Source: Chitinophaga filiformis
GTDB taxonomy: Bacteria; Bacteroidota; Bacteroidia; Chitinophagales; Chitinophagaceae
Reading direction: 5' to 3'
Assembly (NCBI RefSeq): GCF_021646545.1
Contig: NZ_JAKIRP010000002.1
Coordinates: 248,001 to 312,000 of the forward strand
Length of the DNA: 64,000 nucleotides
The position numbers and the translations under genes were made by a program. How positions within the stretch are numbered: the first letter of the stretch is position 1; each line of letters begins with the position of its first letter. Below the pieces are notes generated by a model. It saw only the letters and a program-made list of their open reading frames with translations, did not search any database and was not told the DNA's origin. Positions 53,227 to 63,523 of the stretch are shown piece by piece.

Positions 53227-53795
53227 AGTCCCCGTCTGATACGGCTTAGGCTCTCAGGTTCTATGCCCAGGTATGAGGCAATGTATTTTACGGGTATCTG
53301 CTGCACTACCTGTGGATGTTCGGCCAGCAGCTGGAGATATCGCTCTTTGGCGCTGTATTGTAAAAAGGCCAGTTCACGGTGGTATTTGCGGACATACTGA
53401 TATTCTGCCAGCAGGCGGCCGGTATGTTCTGCTGCATGACTTCTCTTGTACAGTTCCTGCAGATCGGCATAATAGAAAGCAAAGCCATTTACAGGCGTTA
53501 TAGCCTGCAAAGAGACGATGGATGGCTGTTGTGTAATAAAAGAGGCGTAGGCGGTCGAAAACTGCCCGGGAAATGCGAAATCGAGCGATACTTCCTTGTC
53601 CTGGTGTACCGTGAATACCCGTACAATGCCCGACAAGATAAAATAGATGGCGGAAGATACCCTGCCCGCATGTGCAAGAAAAGAGCCGCTACTGAACTCC
53701 ACTGGCTGCAGTAACGGCTCAAATAAATGCCAGTTATCCCCCGAATGTTTGTCAAGCTGTAATAGTGCCTGTTTTACCTGGTTGACATCTGGCAT
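53223..53795 (-). CDS. Crp/Fnr-family transcriptional regulator
   Basis: The 190-residue protein has a cyclic-nucleotide-binding-type beta-barrel (FSSGSFLAHAGRVSSAIYFI, LSGIVRVFTVHQDKEVSLDF, FPGQFSTAYASFITQQPSIV) and a C-terminal helix-turn-helix (QIPVKYIASYLGIEPESLSR). This is the common Bacteroidota Crp-like form. The barrel lacks the canonical cAMP phosphate-binding RxA set, so the ligand, if any, is not known. It may regulate the convergent DoxX-like gene or others; the sequence gives no target. Confidence 0.85.
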   Translation of the reverse strand: MPDVNQVKQALLQLDKHSGDNWHLFEPLLQPVEFSSGSFLAHAGRVSSAIYFILSGIVRVFTVHQDKEVSLDFAFPGQFSTAYASFITQQPSIVSLQAITPVNGFAFYYADLQELYKRSHAAEHTGRLLAEYQYVRKYHRELAFLQYSAKERYLQLLAEHPQVVQQIPVKYIASYLGIEPESLSRIRRGL

Positions 53796-53812
53796 CGTTC
53801 GGTATTTTTAGA

Positions 53813-54754
53813 TCAGATCCTTCTTAGTTTCAGCGACTGTACAAAGTGATGGCTGCCCTTTTCCAGTATCAGGCTGGCCCTGAAACGGGTGGGCATAATG
53901 TTCAGTTCCAGGTTGGGCTTGTTGATCTCATTCCAGATGTTGGTAGCAAATTCTACTGACTCGTCATCCGATAAATGTGCATACCGGTGGAAGTAGGAGT
54001 CGGGATTCTGGAAGGCTGTCTGTCGCAGGGACTTGAACCTGGCGATGTACCATTGCTGAAGGTCTTCCAGCTCCGCATCCACATAGATGGAGAAATCGAA
54101 GAAGTCAGAAACGAAGATAGTAGGCTCGCGCTGCTGCTGTCTTGGTCTTACCTGCAATACATTCACACCTTCAACGATCACAATATCAGGAGATTCTATC
54201 CATTGTAACTGATTCGGAAGGATATCATATTCCAGGTGACTGTACACCGGGGCAGAAACCCTCTCCCTGGCAGATTTAACATTGGCGAGGAACTGTATCA
54301 GCCGGCGGATATCGTAGCTCTCGGGGAAACCCTTACGGTTCATAATGCCCCGTTGTTCCAGTACCCGGTTGGGATAAAGGAACCCATCCGTGGTGACCAG
54401 GTCCACTTTCGGGTGGTTAGGCCAGGCCGACAACAAACGTTGCAGCACGCGGGCTGTTGTGCTTTTACCTACAGCCACACTACCGGCAATGCCGATGATG
54501 AAAGGCACTTTCAGGAACTGACTGCCAAGAAAGCTGTTGGTGGCAGCATGAAGCCGCTGTGCACTGCTCACATACAAATTCAGCAGGCGGGAAAGCGGTA
54601 CATATATCTGGGTGATCTCGTCCATCGTCAGTGGCTCGTTCAGCCCCTGCAGCGTGTCGATGTCATTCAGTAGGTGTAACATAGGATCGTCACTCCTTTT
54701 CGCCCATTCTTCCCTGCTGATTGTAATATAGGGAGCATAATTATTCCTCGTCAT
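53813..54754 (-). CDS. coaA: Pantothenate kinase type I
   Basis: The 313-residue enzyme phosphorylates pantothenate, the first and controlling step of coenzyme A synthesis. The P-loop [20 protein letters not shown] (residues about 88-107), the TTDGFLYPN segment, [15 protein letters not shown], and [19 protein letters not shown] at the C-terminus are all characteristic of CoaA. It lies 17 bp upstream of the Crp-type regulator gene, possibly in one transcript. Confidence 0.95.
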   Translation of the reverse strand: MTRNNYAPYITISREEWAKRSDDPMLHLLNDIDTLQGLNEPLTMDEITQIYVPLSRLLNLYVSSAQRLHAATNSFLGSQFLKVPFIIGIAGSVAVGKSTTARVLQRLLSAWPNHPKVDLVTTDGFLYPNRVLEQRGIMNRKGFPESYDIRRLIQFLANVKSARERVSAPVYSHLEYDILPNQLQWIESPDIVIVEGVNVLQVRPRQQQREPTIFVSDFFDFSIYVDAELEDLQQWYIARFKSLRQTAFQNPDSYFHRYAHLSDDESVEFATNIWNEINKPNLELNIMPTRFRASLILEKGSHHFVQSLKLRRI

Positions 54755-54802
54755 GAAGATTTTGTTGCCAGTTTACGTGTTGGTACCTGTCTTTTCAGGC
54801 TG

Positions 54803-56161
54803 CTAAGCTATATAAACCGTTTTAACATTCAAAAATTCATGTGCGCCTTCAAGGGCCAGTTCCCTGCCGTAGCCGGACTGTTTCACTCCTCCAAAGGGCA
54901 GACGCGCGTCTGAGCGCACCATGGCATTGATGAACACGTTTCCGCTCTCTATCTGGCGGGCCAGTCGCCGGGCTTTATCTAGATCGGTGGTCCAGAGGGA
55001 GGAGCCTAATCCAAACGGTGTCTGGTTGGCCAGTTGAATGGCATGGTCTTCATTGGCCGCTTTGATGATCACCGCCAGTGGACCGAAGGTCTCTTCTTCA
55101 AAGGCTGTCATGCCCGGTTGTACGCCGGTGAGCAGGGTAGGGACGAAGTTAGCCTCCTGGTGCTGCCCACCCAATGCCAGGCTGGCGCCCTGGGAAACGG
55201 TTTTTTTCAGTTGCTGTGCCAGCTCGGCTGCCAGGTCAGGGCGCGCCATAGGTCCCATATCTGTCTCCTGATCGAAAGGATCACCCTGACGCATATGCCC
55301 CAGGATACCGCTCACCTTGTCGGTGAAGTCGCCTAATACGGCTTCCTCCACGATCCAGCGTTTAGCCGCAATGCAGGACTGTCCTGCGTTCTGCATGCGG
55401 GCCTTCACTGCAATCTTAGCGGCTTCGTCCAGATTGGCATCCTTCAGTACAATGAATGGGTCGCTTCCGCCCAGTTCCAGGACGGATTTCTTAATGTATT
55501 TTCCCGCCAGTGCGCCGACACTCATACCCGCGCCTGTGCTGCCTGTGAGGGTTACTCCCTGCACCCTGGGATCTGCTATTACAGGTTCAATATTCTTTGA
55601 ATTGATCAGTAATGCCTGAAAAGCTCCTTCCGGGAATCCTGCCTGCAGAAACAGGTCTTCCATGGCCAGCGCACAGCCGCTTACATTACTGGCATGTTTC
55701 AGCAGGGCGGTATTGCCGGCCAGCAGGTTCGGAATAGCGAAACGGAACACCTGCCAGTAAGGAAAATTCCAGGGCATGATAGCCAGAATAATACCTTTCG
55801 GCTCATACGATATATAACTTTGCTGTGCATCCGAGGTGATGAGTTTGGGTTGCAGTATTTCAGCGATATGTTCAACGTAATATTCAGCGGATGTAGCGCA
55901 CTTCAATACTTCTGCTTTTGCTTCCCTGAGCGTTTTCCCCATTTCACGGGTAATGATGGCTGCGTGCTTATCTGCATTCGCCTTCAGCAAACCTGTCAGC
56001 GCCAGCATCCAGTCGCAACGCTCCTGCAGGCTGGTATGCGATAAATGACGGTAAGCCTGGTGCCCCCATGCGAGCCGCTGTTCAACGTCAGCCTCCGTAT
56101 GAGAGGCATATTCAGCTATTGTTTCCTGATTATATGGATTGATACTTCTGAAGGTGCTCAT
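54803..56161 (-). CDS. NAD(P)-dependent aldehyde dehydrogenase (succinate-semialdehyde type)
   Basis: The protein has 452 residues from the ATG at 56161 (MSTFRSINPYNQETIAEY). It oxidises an aldehyde to the acid; closest in style to succinate-semialdehyde dehydrogenases (GabD, Sad). The cofactor segment IMPWNFPYWQVFRFAIPNLL, the general-base Glu229 in VLELGGSDPF and the catalytic Cys263 in NAGQSCIAAKRWIVEE are intact; the C-terminus has RLPFGGVKQSGYGRELA. There is no gabT or other pathway gene near, so the substrate is open. It is a single gene; no clear terminator before coaA. Confidence 0.9.
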   Translation of the reverse strand: MSTFRSINPYNQETIAEYASHTEADVEQRLAWGHQAYRHLSHTSLQERCDWMLALTGLLKANADKHAAIITREMGKTLREAKAEVLKCATSAEYYVEHIAEILQPKLITSDAQQSYISYEPKGIILAIMPWNFPYWQVFRFAIPNLLAGNTALLKHASNVSGCALAMEDLFLQAGFPEGAFQALLINSKNIEPVIADPRVQGVTLTGSTGAGMSVGALAGKYIKKSVLELGGSDPFIVLKDANLDEAAKIAVKARMQNAGQSCIAAKRWIVEEAVLGDFTDKVSGILGHMRQGDPFDQETDMGPMARPDLAAELAQQLKKTVSQGASLALGGQHQEANFVPTLLTGVQPGMTAFEEETFGPLAVIIKAANEDHAIQLANQTPFGLGSSLWTTDLDKARRLARQIESGNVFINAMVRSDARLPFGGVKQSGYGRELALEGAHEFLNVKTVYIA

Positions 56162-56263
56162 ATAAAACAATTTACACTATTGCAGACAACATACATGCCG
56201 TCTGCAACAGTGTAAATGTAACGTTTATAAAGTATCTCCGGCCGAATGGATGATGTGTGGAAA

Positions 56264-57313
56264 TTATAATGGATAACGGAACAGAAAGGGACTGCAATTG
56301 AAGTACTTTGTGAAAGCGGCAGCAAAGGATTTAAAGCTTTTGTAACCGACCAGCGGCGGAATATCGTTCAGCGGTATGTCCTGAATGGCCAGAAAGCCGG
56401 CTGCGCTTTCCATACGGTAAAGATGTATGAAATGATTGACGGAAATACCATTCAGCTGGAGGAAGCTTTTCGCAAGAAGGTCAGCGCTGATGTTAAATCG
56501 CTGAGCAAGGAATTGCAAAGTAAGCGGTCTGTCTACATATAGTTTGATATATTTTTTTACACTGTCCAGCAAAATAACATCATCAGCCGTCACTTCAATC
56601 CTGTTCTTCTTTTGAGGCAGCAGCTGCCGCATAAAATGTTCGAGCATCAGCATCGACTTTTTCTCGCGGTAAAAGATAGTAGCCAGCTCGTTAAAACAGC
56701 AACTCCGGATGTCCTGTATGAGCATCATGAAATATGCGTCCAGCACTACCTGGCGGGGAGCGTTGATCATGCCGCCTTTGTTCTTCTGTGCCTCCTCTAC
56801 CTTCTGCCTGATATCGGCATGCAGCTTCCTGAATCGCGATTGTTTTAACACATAGAACAATGTGTCATTGTTGAAGCTAATGTGGAAAAAGCAATGCTTG
56901 CCTTTCGGAATAATGGCAACATTAACCGCTTCCAGGTAAAAGAGGTTCAGTTCCTCCTTTTTCAGCTCCACGTTGTCTGTACCGTTCACAAATGCATCCA
57001 CATTGGTTTTGTCAAGGGAAATGTGCAGATGAAACGAGGGTTTCGACGGGGTAGGTAATACATCTAATTCGCGCGCTTTACATATTACCTGGTGTTCGAA
57101 TACTTCAAACAAGCCCGCCTCCATTTTCTGCTGGAAAACAGTTTTCTGAGCAAAGCCATGAAGGACCATGGTCGAGTGTTCGATAACAGCGCCGGAAAAT
57201 CTCCGGGGAACATCTGTAACAGAGAATATACCTTTAAAAAATTCAAAAGACGCCGAAAGCAGAAACATGTCAAGATTGGTTTTTGGATGATAAAATAATA
57301 TAGAGGCATTCAT
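56264..57313 (-). CDS. AraC-family transcriptional regulator
   Basis: The protein has 349 residues from the ATG at 57313; an upstream GTG start at 57352 is possible but less likely. The N-terminal 250 residues are a ligand or dimer region without a motif I can name. The C-terminal 100 residues are an AraC/XylS double helix-turn-helix: YVDRPLTLQFLAQRFNISAD, LLAKSFLQLNGISVNHFIHL and IPLNDIPPLVGYKSFKSFAA. It is divergent from a TonB-dependent receptor across 467 bp, so it may control that receptor, but this is inference. Confidence 0.85.
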   Translation of the reverse strand: MNASILFYHPKTNLDMFLLSASFEFFKGIFSVTDVPRRFSGAVIEHSTMVLHGFAQKTVFQQKMEAGLFEVFEHQVICKARELDVLPTPSKPSFHLHISLDKTNVDAFVNGTDNVELKKEELNLFYLEAVNVAIIPKGKHCFFHISFNNDTLFYVLKQSRFRKLHADIRQKVEEAQKNKGGMINAPRQVVLDAYFMMLIQDIRSCCFNELATIFYREKKSMLMLEHFMRQLLPQKKNRIEVTADDVILLDSVKKYIKLYVDRPLTLQFLAQRFNISADLLAKSFLQLNGISVNHFIHLYRMESAAGFLAIQDIPLNDIPPLVGYKSFKSFAAAFTKYFNCSPFLFRYPL

Positions 57314-57780
57314 CCCGCATGACACAGGTATGAACGTCGTCGGGATCTGCACAACGTGGTATCAGTTGTAGTGCTAACAACCATCTTGCGATGAAAAGGC
57401 GGCGGTAACCTTAGGATAACAAGACAGGGATATCGTTATTTAGGTTTAGTAATTTTCACAGTGACAAAAACTAGCATTCACATGATAGTTCTAATGGCTA
57501 TCTGATCATAAAATTATTCTTTTGTTTATTGTTAAAAGTTAATAGCTCGTTAATGATAGCTGATCCATTTACCAGTTATTTTGTTTCAAAACGATCATCG
57601 TACCCGGGGTTTGTGTTAAACAAGTTTCGGGAGATAAGCGTTAATACTCATAGGCAATATGTTAATAGATGAGATATAAATGTTATAACTCTCAGTAATG
57701 AATACTTGAGTATAACAAGGTGATTTTATCTATATGCCTGAAATAGGTTATATTTAACAATAACCCAAACCAAACAAATA
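57314..57780. other. Divergent control region, AraC gene and TonB receptor
   Basis: This 467-bp AT-rich gap must carry both promoters. I see no repeat or palindrome of note apart from a weak GTTG/CAAC pair (about 57364-57383). TATATTTA at 57750-57757 is a near match to the -7 element for the receptor gene. Confidence 0.5.
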
Positions 57781-60627
57781 ATGATGTCAACCAGGAGTCT
57801 AATTCGTATCGTAGTGTTATTACTATGCCTCTATGTATCAGTAGCAGCCGCATATGCTCAGAAACAAAGAATAACCGGTAAAGTCACAGATGCCACCACA
57901 GGAGTGCCGCTCGAAGGAATCACTGTGAGGGTGAAAGAAGCCAGTTCTGGTACGCTGACCGCGAAGGATGGTACCTTTTCTATTGAAGCAAAGTCAGATG
58001 ACGTGCTGGAGCTCAGTGCGATTGGTTTCAGACCCTTATCTGTGCCTATAAACGGCCGTACAACGGTGGATATCCAGCTGGTTTCCACGGTGTCGGAACT
58101 TAGTCAGGTGGTGTTGGTGGGTACCCGGTCAGGCGGACGGGCAAAGATCGAAACACCCGTTCCGGTTGATGTCATTTCCCTGAGCCAGGCGGCTTATCCT
58201 ACTGCCAAGATGGACCTGACAGCCCTGCTCAACGTGTCTGCACCTTCCTTTAACTACAACAAGCAAAGCGGCAGTGATGGTGCTGACCAGGTAGACCTCG
58301 CCACCCTCCGTGGCCTGGGACCAGATCAGACCCTCGTACTTGTGAATGGCAAACGCCGTCACCAGACAGCTTTCGTTGCCGTATACGGTACCCGTGGCCG
58401 TGGTAATTCCGGTACAGACCTGAACGCCATTCCGGAAGCGGCGATCGACCGGGTGGAGATACTTCGTGACGGTGCTTCCGCCCAGTATGGTTCAGATGCT
58501 ATCGCTGGTGTGATCAATATCATTCTTAAGAAAGAGGTGAATCACCTCTATGTAAATGCCGGTTATGCCGGTTACTATGACCATAAATACAACACCTATT
58601 TCGGTAAGGAATTAAATCAATACAAAAATAACGGAGCAATTGATGGTAATGCAGTTTCCGTGGGATTAAGCTATGGCGTGCCTTTGGGCAAGAACGGCGG
58701 CTTCCTGAACTTCTCAGGCAATTTCCTGAAACAGGGCAAGACCTTCCGCCAGGTGCTGGATACCAATCTGGCCCACGAAGATGCTTTGCCTATCAACGTA
58801 GTAAGAAGGTCTTACGGGGATGCCTCCAAAACTACAGGTGGCGGTATGCTGAACCTCGAGCTGCCTTTCGCTGACGGACGTACTACTTTTTATGCCTTCG
58901 GCGGATATAACCATAAATTTTCCGACACATATGCCTATACCAGGCATTTTAACGGGAATAACCCTAATTCCAGTGCGCATTCCGATCGTTTCCCTACAGA
59001 TGCGAACGGAAATCTGATCTTCTATCCGGATATCATGTATCCGGTTACATCTCCCGGAGGTTTACCTAACGATACCGTATTTGATCCACACATTCAGAAC
59101 AAGATCAACGACTGGTCTGCGGCAGCCGGTATCAAAGGCGAATTCGGTAATGGCTGGACCTGGGACCTGAGCAATGTGCTGGGGCGTAACGATTTTCATT
59201 TCTATGGCGATAAAACCTTCAACGCCTCTATGGGCGCTAACACGCCTACCCATTTTGACGATGGAGGATTCTCCTTCCTGCAGAATACAGCCAATCTGAC
59301 CCTGGGTAAGGACCTGCCTAACGTAGCCGCAGGCCTGCACCTGGCGTTCGGTGCGGAATACAGGTATGAGAACTACAAGATCTATGCGGGAGAAGAGGCG
59401 TCTTACAGAAACTATGATCCTACCTTCTTCAAAGCCACCGGTGCACAAGGTTTCCCGGGGTACCGTCCTTCCGATGAAGTGGATGCCAACCGTTCCAATG
59501 TTGCCGGTTTTGTGGATGCAGAGCTGGATGTAACAAAGAAATGGTTGATCGGGGCTGCTGTACGTGCAGAGAACTATAGCGATTTTGGGTTCACCAGCAA
59601 TTATAAGTTTGCAACACGTTACAAAGTAACGCCCAACTTTAACATCCGCGGTTCTGTGAGCACTGGTTTCCGCGCTCCTTCGTTGCAGCAGATCAATTTC
59701 AGCTCCCAGTATACTAACGTACAGGGAGGCACGATCACTGAGGTGAAGATCGCTCCTAATACCAACAGTATTACCAGGGCTGCCGGCATCCCTGACCTGA
59801 AACAGGAAAAATCAGTGAACGCAAGCCTGGGCTTCACCTGGAAACCGGTTAGCGCACTGTCGGTAACTGTGGACGGTTATCTTGTGAAAGTAAAAGACAG
59901 GATCGTATTATCAGGTCAGTTCAGCGCCAGCGATACTACGCTGTCTCAGGAACTGTACAATACTTTGAACGAACTGCATATAGACAATGCGCAGTTCTTC
60001 GCCAATGCGGTAAATACCACCAACACTGGTATCGATGTGGTGATCGACTATAACAAACGTTGGGCGAACCAGCGCTTCAGGGCATTGCTGGCAGCTAACT
60101 TCCAGCACATGGAGATCGACAAGATCAATGTACCGGAAAGACTTAACGACAGCTATCTGCATAGAAAATCTTTCTTCAGCGACCGTGAGGAGCGCTTTGT
60201 ATTGGCTTCTGCACCTCCGATGAAGATTGGCCTGAACCTGGACTATGGTATCAATAAATTTGGCGTAAGTGCGCACGTCACCTATTTCGGTAAAGTGGAA
60301 CTGTATGGTTATGGCTGGAGCGGAGACCTGGCCGGTACAGGTATTAATCCGGTAGTAGGCCTGGATAACGATCCTAACAAACTGGTGCCTGAGCTATTTA
60401 AATATAAAGGCAAGGCTGTAACAGACCTGGCTGTAAATTATAAATTCACCAAACAGCTGAACTGGTTTATCGGTGCTGATAACATCTTCAATGTACACCC
60501 TTCACTGGGAGTTGCGGATGGAGCAAGGTTATCGGCTTACGACAGTGAGAGTGGTGGCGCATGGGATGCTGTGCAGATGGGCTTTAATGGTATCCGTCTC
60601 TTTACACGTTTTGTGCTGACACTATAA
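57781..60627 (+). CDS. TonB-dependent outer-membrane receptor
   Basis: The 948-residue protein has a signal peptide (LIRIVVLLLCLYVSVAAAYA) and a CarboxypepD_reg-like domain (about 28-105, ITGKVTDATTGVPLEGITVR). A plug follows, with VPVDVISLSQAAYPTAKMDL, VDLATLRGLGPDQTLVLVNG and VEILRDGASAQYGSDAIAGV, then a 22-strand barrel ending IRLFTRFVLTL with a terminal aromatic-containing strand. No SusD gene follows, so this is a stand-alone receptor, probably for a siderophore, vitamin or small peptide. An AraC regulator gene is divergently placed. Confidence 0.93.
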   Translation: MMSTRSLIRIVVLLLCLYVSVAAAYAQKQRITGKVTDATTGVPLEGITVRVKEASSGTLTAKDGTFSIEAKSDDVLELSAIGFRPLSVPINGRTTVDIQLVSTVSELSQVVLVGTRSGGRAKIETPVPVDVISLSQAAYPTAKMDLTALLNVSAPSFNYNKQSGSDGADQVDLATLRGLGPDQTLVLVNGKRRHQTAFVAVYGTRGRGNSGTDLNAIPEAAIDRVEILRDGASAQYGSDAIAGVINIILKKEVNHLYVNAGYAGYYDHKYNTYFGKELNQYKNNGAIDGNAVSVGLSYGVPLGKNGGFLNFSGNFLKQGKTFRQVLDTNLAHEDALPINVVRRSYGDASKTTGGGMLNLELPFADGRTTFYAFGGYNHKFSDTYAYTRHFNGNNPNSSAHSDRFPTDANGNLIFYPDIMYPVTSPGGLPNDTVFDPHIQNKINDWSAAAGIKGEFGNGWTWDLSNVLGRNDFHFYGDKTFNASMGANTPTHFDDGGFSFLQNTANLTLGKDLPNVAAGLHLAFGAEYRYENYKIYAGEEASYRNYDPTFFKATGAQGFPGYRPSDEVDANRSNVAGFVDAELDVTKKWLIGAAVRAENYSDFGFTSNYKFATRYKVTPNFNIRGSVSTGFRAPSLQQINFSSQYTNVQGGTITEVKIAPNTNSITRAAGIPDLKQEKSVNASLGFTWKPVSALSVTVDGYLVKVKDRIVLSGQFSASDTTLSQELYNTLNELHIDNAQFFANAVNTTNTGIDVVIDYNKRWANQRFRALLAANFQHMEIDKINVPERLNDSYLHRKSFFSDREERFVLASAPPMKIGLNLDYGINKFGVSAHVTYFGKVELYGYGWSGDLAGTGINPVVGLDNDPNKLVPELFKYKGKAVTDLAVNYKFTKQLNWFIGADNIFNVHPSLGVADGARLSAYDSESGGAWDAVQMGFNGIRLFTRFVLTL

Positions 60628-60638
60628 TGGATGATGTA

Positions 60639-60687
60639 AGTATAAATAAAAAGGTCTCGTATTAAACGAGACCTTTTTATTTATACT
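60639..60687. terminator. Strong bidirectional terminator
   Basis: A perfect 22-bp inverted repeat (60639-60660, 60666-60687, loop ATTAA) contains AAAAAGGTCTCGT and its complement, giving T-runs on both strands. It serves the convergent receptor and pyk genes. Confidence 0.92.
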
Positions 60688-60708
60688 ATAATGTTGTTCC
60701 GTTCATGC

Positions 60709-62199
60709 TTATTCAACAACGGTAGAGATCTTGATCGTGTTGGTAGGCAGGTGTTCTGCTACTGGTGTGCTGCCGGTGTTTACTACAACATCCGCTGGTT
60801 TCACGAAACCTCTTTCTTTCAGGATGTTGATCTGGTCGGAGATGATCTCGTCCAGGCTTTCTTCACCATCATAGAAGAAGGCGCGTACACCCCAGCTCAG
60901 GCTCAGCTGATTAACCAGTGTTTTCTCCTTAGTGAAGATAAACAGTGGAGAGCGTGGACGGTAGCTGCTCAGCATGAAGCCGGTGTAACCGCTCTGGGTC
61001 ATACCGATCAGCGCATCTGCATCCAGGTCTTCTGCCATCTTACAGGCATTGTAACACAGTGCATCGCTCAGGAAGGTAGGAGAGTGACGGTGAGGGATCA
61101 GGTTACGGTTGTAGATGATGTCTTCTTTCTCTACTTCACCAATGATCTTTCTCATGGTCTGGATCACCAGCTCAGGGAACTGACCTGTTGCGGTCTCACC
61201 ACTCAGCATTACCGCGTCAGCGCCTTCCAGTACCGCGTTCGCTACGTCAGTGATCTCACTACGGTTAGGACGGGTGCGGTCTATCATGCTTTCCATCATC
61301 TGCGTAGCCACGATTACAGGCTTGGCACGGTGGATACATTTACGGATGATATCTTTCTGGATCATTGGGATCTGCTCAACCGGCAGTTCCACACCCAGGT
61401 CACCACGGGCAATCATTACGCCATCGCTTTCCCAGATGATTTCCTTCAGGTTCGCAATTGCTTCAGGTTTCTCGATCTTGGAGATCACCTTCATTTTGGA
61501 ATTGCGCTCTTTCAGGCGTTTGCGGATCAGCTGGAGGTCATCTACGTGTCTAACGAAGGACAGGGCAACCCAGTCACATTCCTGATCGATGATGAATTCC
61601 AGGTCCACGATATCTTTTTCGGTCAGTGCTGGCAGGGAAACTTTAGTGTCTGGCAGGTTGAAGCCTTTCTTGGAAGACAGTACACCTGGCAGGGTCACTT
61701 CAGCTTTGATCTCGCCATCGGCAGTGATCTCTCTTACTACTGTTTCAATTTTACCGTCATCCAGGAGGATTTTCTGGCCTGGTTTAACGTCTTTATGCAG
61801 GTCTGCGTAGGAAACATAGATCTTTACAGCGTTACCCACCACTTTCTCATTCACGAAGGTCAGGATCTGACCAGCTACCAGTGGTAATGCATTGTTCTCG
61901 ATCTCACCAACGCGCAGTTTAGGGCCTTGCAGGTCAGCCAGGATGGCTACATTGTAAGGCTCGGTTTTGTTGATCTGACGGATATATTGGATAATACGCA
62001 GTTTATCCTCGTGAGAGCCATGTGAAAAGTTCAGACGGAACACGTTAACGCCGGCTCTTACTAATGCCAGTAAGCCTTCATAGGTATCGCAGGCCGGGCC
62101 GACAGTTGCTACGATTTTGGTTTTGTGCTGGGAATGTGCACGTGAAGCTTCATGATCCATCTGTTTGTGTACGTATTTTGATAAATCTTTTGTACTCAT
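60709..62199 (-). CDS. pyk: Pyruvate kinase
   Basis: The 496-residue enzyme makes pyruvate and ATP from phosphoenolpyruvate and ADP. KTKIVATVGPACDTYEGLLA and VFRLNFSHGSHEDKLRIIQY open the barrel. The signature MKVISKIEKPEAIANLKEII carries the catalytic Lys, the metal site is VMIARGDLGVELPVEQIPMI, and the MLSGETATGQFPELVIQTM block follows. The C-terminal domain shows MTQSGYTGFMLSSYRPRSP. It starts 11 bp after the pfkA stop, so the two key irreversible steps of glycolysis are in one operon. Confidence 0.96.
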   Translation of the reverse strand: MSTKDLSKYVHKQMDHEASRAHSQHKTKIVATVGPACDTYEGLLALVRAGVNVFRLNFSHGSHEDKLRIIQYIRQINKTEPYNVAILADLQGPKLRVGEIENNALPLVAGQILTFVNEKVVGNAVKIYVSYADLHKDVKPGQKILLDDGKIETVVREITADGEIKAEVTLPGVLSSKKGFNLPDTKVSLPALTEKDIVDLEFIIDQECDWVALSFVRHVDDLQLIRKRLKERNSKMKVISKIEKPEAIANLKEIIWESDGVMIARGDLGVELPVEQIPMIQKDIIRKCIHRAKPVIVATQMMESMIDRTRPNRSEITDVANAVLEGADAVMLSGETATGQFPELVIQTMRKIIGEVEKEDIIYNRNLIPHRHSPTFLSDALCYNACKMAEDLDADALIGMTQSGYTGFMLSSYRPRSPLFIFTKEKTLVNQLSLSWGVRAFFYDGEESLDEIISDQINILKERGFVKPADVVVNTGSTPVAEHLPTNTIKISTVVE

Positions 62200-62210
62200 A
62201 GCTCTATTTT

Positions 62211-63191
62211 TTAACTCGCAAGTATTTTAACCATCTTTAACCATTCCGGATCGAGGTGCTCTTTGGCTTTGATAGCCTGTTCCAGAGGGGTATATTGGAT
62301 TTTGTTGTTTACAATGCCTACCATAACATTAGAAGTACCGTTCAACAGTGCTTCTACTGCTGCATAACCCATACGGCTGGCCAGGATGCGGTCCTGACAG
62401 GAGGGAGAGCCACCACGCTGTATGTGCCCGAGGATACATACACGTGTATCCAGCTGCGGACAGCTGGCTTTTACCTGGCGGGCTACTTCTTCAGCGCCGC
62501 CGGCGATGGAACCTTCAGCAACCACAATGATATTCACCAGCTTCCTGCGGCGCTCGTTGGTCTGCAGGTCTTCAATGATATCCTGTACATCGATCAGGTG
62601 TTCCGGGGTCATGATGTGCTCAGCACCAGTGGAAATACCACTGTGCAGGGCAATATAACCTGCATCACGTCCCATTACTTCTATAACAAATAAACGGTCG
62701 TGCGCATCAGCTGTATCGCGGATCTTGTCAATAGCATCCACAGCTGTGTTCACTGCCGTATCAAAACCAATGGTAAAATCAGTACCCGCAATATCCTTAT
62801 CGATAGTGCCGGGTAAACCGATACATGGAATGTCGAATTCCTGGCTCATCTTATAAGCTCCGTTGAATGAACCGTCTCCCCCAATAACTACGATACCATC
62901 AATATTGTGTTTCTTGAGATTTTCGTAGGCTTTCTGTCTGCCTTCTGCTTCGTAAAACTCTTTGCAACGTGCGGTCTTTAGAATGGTACCTCCGCGCTGA
63001 ATGATATTGGCCACAGATTTGGACTCCAAGGGAAATATTTCATTCTTCAGCATTCCCCTGTAGCCATACATAACACCATACACATTTAACTGATGGTAAA
63101 TTCCGGTCCTTACAACTGCACGAACGGCGGCATTCATGCCCGGCGCGTCTCCACCTGATGTAAGGACTGCGATGTTAGAAACTTTTTTCAT
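62211..63191 (-). CDS. pfkA: ATP-dependent 6-phosphofructokinase
   Basis: The 326-residue enzyme phosphorylates fructose 6-phosphate. The motifs are GGDAPGMNAAVRAVVRTG, GIVVIGGDGSFNGAYKM (Gly at the position that selects ATP over pyrophosphate) and the catalytic loop PGTIDKDIAGTDFTIGFDTA. The usual TIDND is TIDKD here. HIQRGGSPSCQDRILASRMG is also present. Length fits the bacterial PfkA group. The upstream 332 bp contain TATTTTTG on the minus strand (63386-63393), a -7 match. pyk follows 11 bp downstream. Confidence 0.95.
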   Translation of the reverse strand: MKKVSNIAVLTSGGDAPGMNAAVRAVVRTGIYHQLNVYGVMYGYRGMLKNEIFPLESKSVANIIQRGGTILKTARCKEFYEAEGRQKAYENLKKHNIDGIVVIGGDGSFNGAYKMSQEFDIPCIGLPGTIDKDIAGTDFTIGFDTAVNTAVDAIDKIRDTADAHDRLFVIEVMGRDAGYIALHSGISTGAEHIMTPEHLIDVQDIIEDLQTNERRRKLVNIIVVAEGSIAGGAEEVARQVKASCPQLDTRVCILGHIQRGGSPSCQDRILASRMGYAAVEALLNGTSNVMVGIVNNKIQYTPLEQAIKAKEHLDPEWLKMVKILAS

Positions 63192-63523
63192 AGTTATGTT
63201 TATTTCCCTCTCTACGTTTTTATGTTGGATTCAGGGAATCCGGTGTCTTTTTAGCTTCCTATACCTCTAAATACCCCTAACGTGTGATATTGCATCCCCT
63301 GTTTTCCAACCCCCTGCTTTTATCTTTTTTCCTGAAAATCACGCTGCTTATGCATAAATTGCCAGGAAAATATCTAAGTGGCGCACAAAAATAACATTTT
63401 GCGTATTCTTTCTAATAGTATTCTGATGAATTACACGAAATTTTCATTTTTAATTAATCAACCAGATAATTTTTTTAAAAAATATACATAGATATAATTT
63501 AAATGTAAACCCAAACAATTCAA
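63192..63523. other. Divergent control region, pfkA and prolyl oligopeptidase
   Basis: This 332-bp AT-rich gap carries the pfkA promoter (-7 candidate TATTTTTG, minus strand, 63386-63393) and must carry the promoter of the peptidase gene. I see no repeat or structured element in it. Confidence 0.5.

Noticed and set aside
60691..61887. 398-codon open frame on the plus strand
   Set aside because: It is antisense to pyk, whose motifs are unambiguous; the translation is His/Phe/Gln-rich without any domain.
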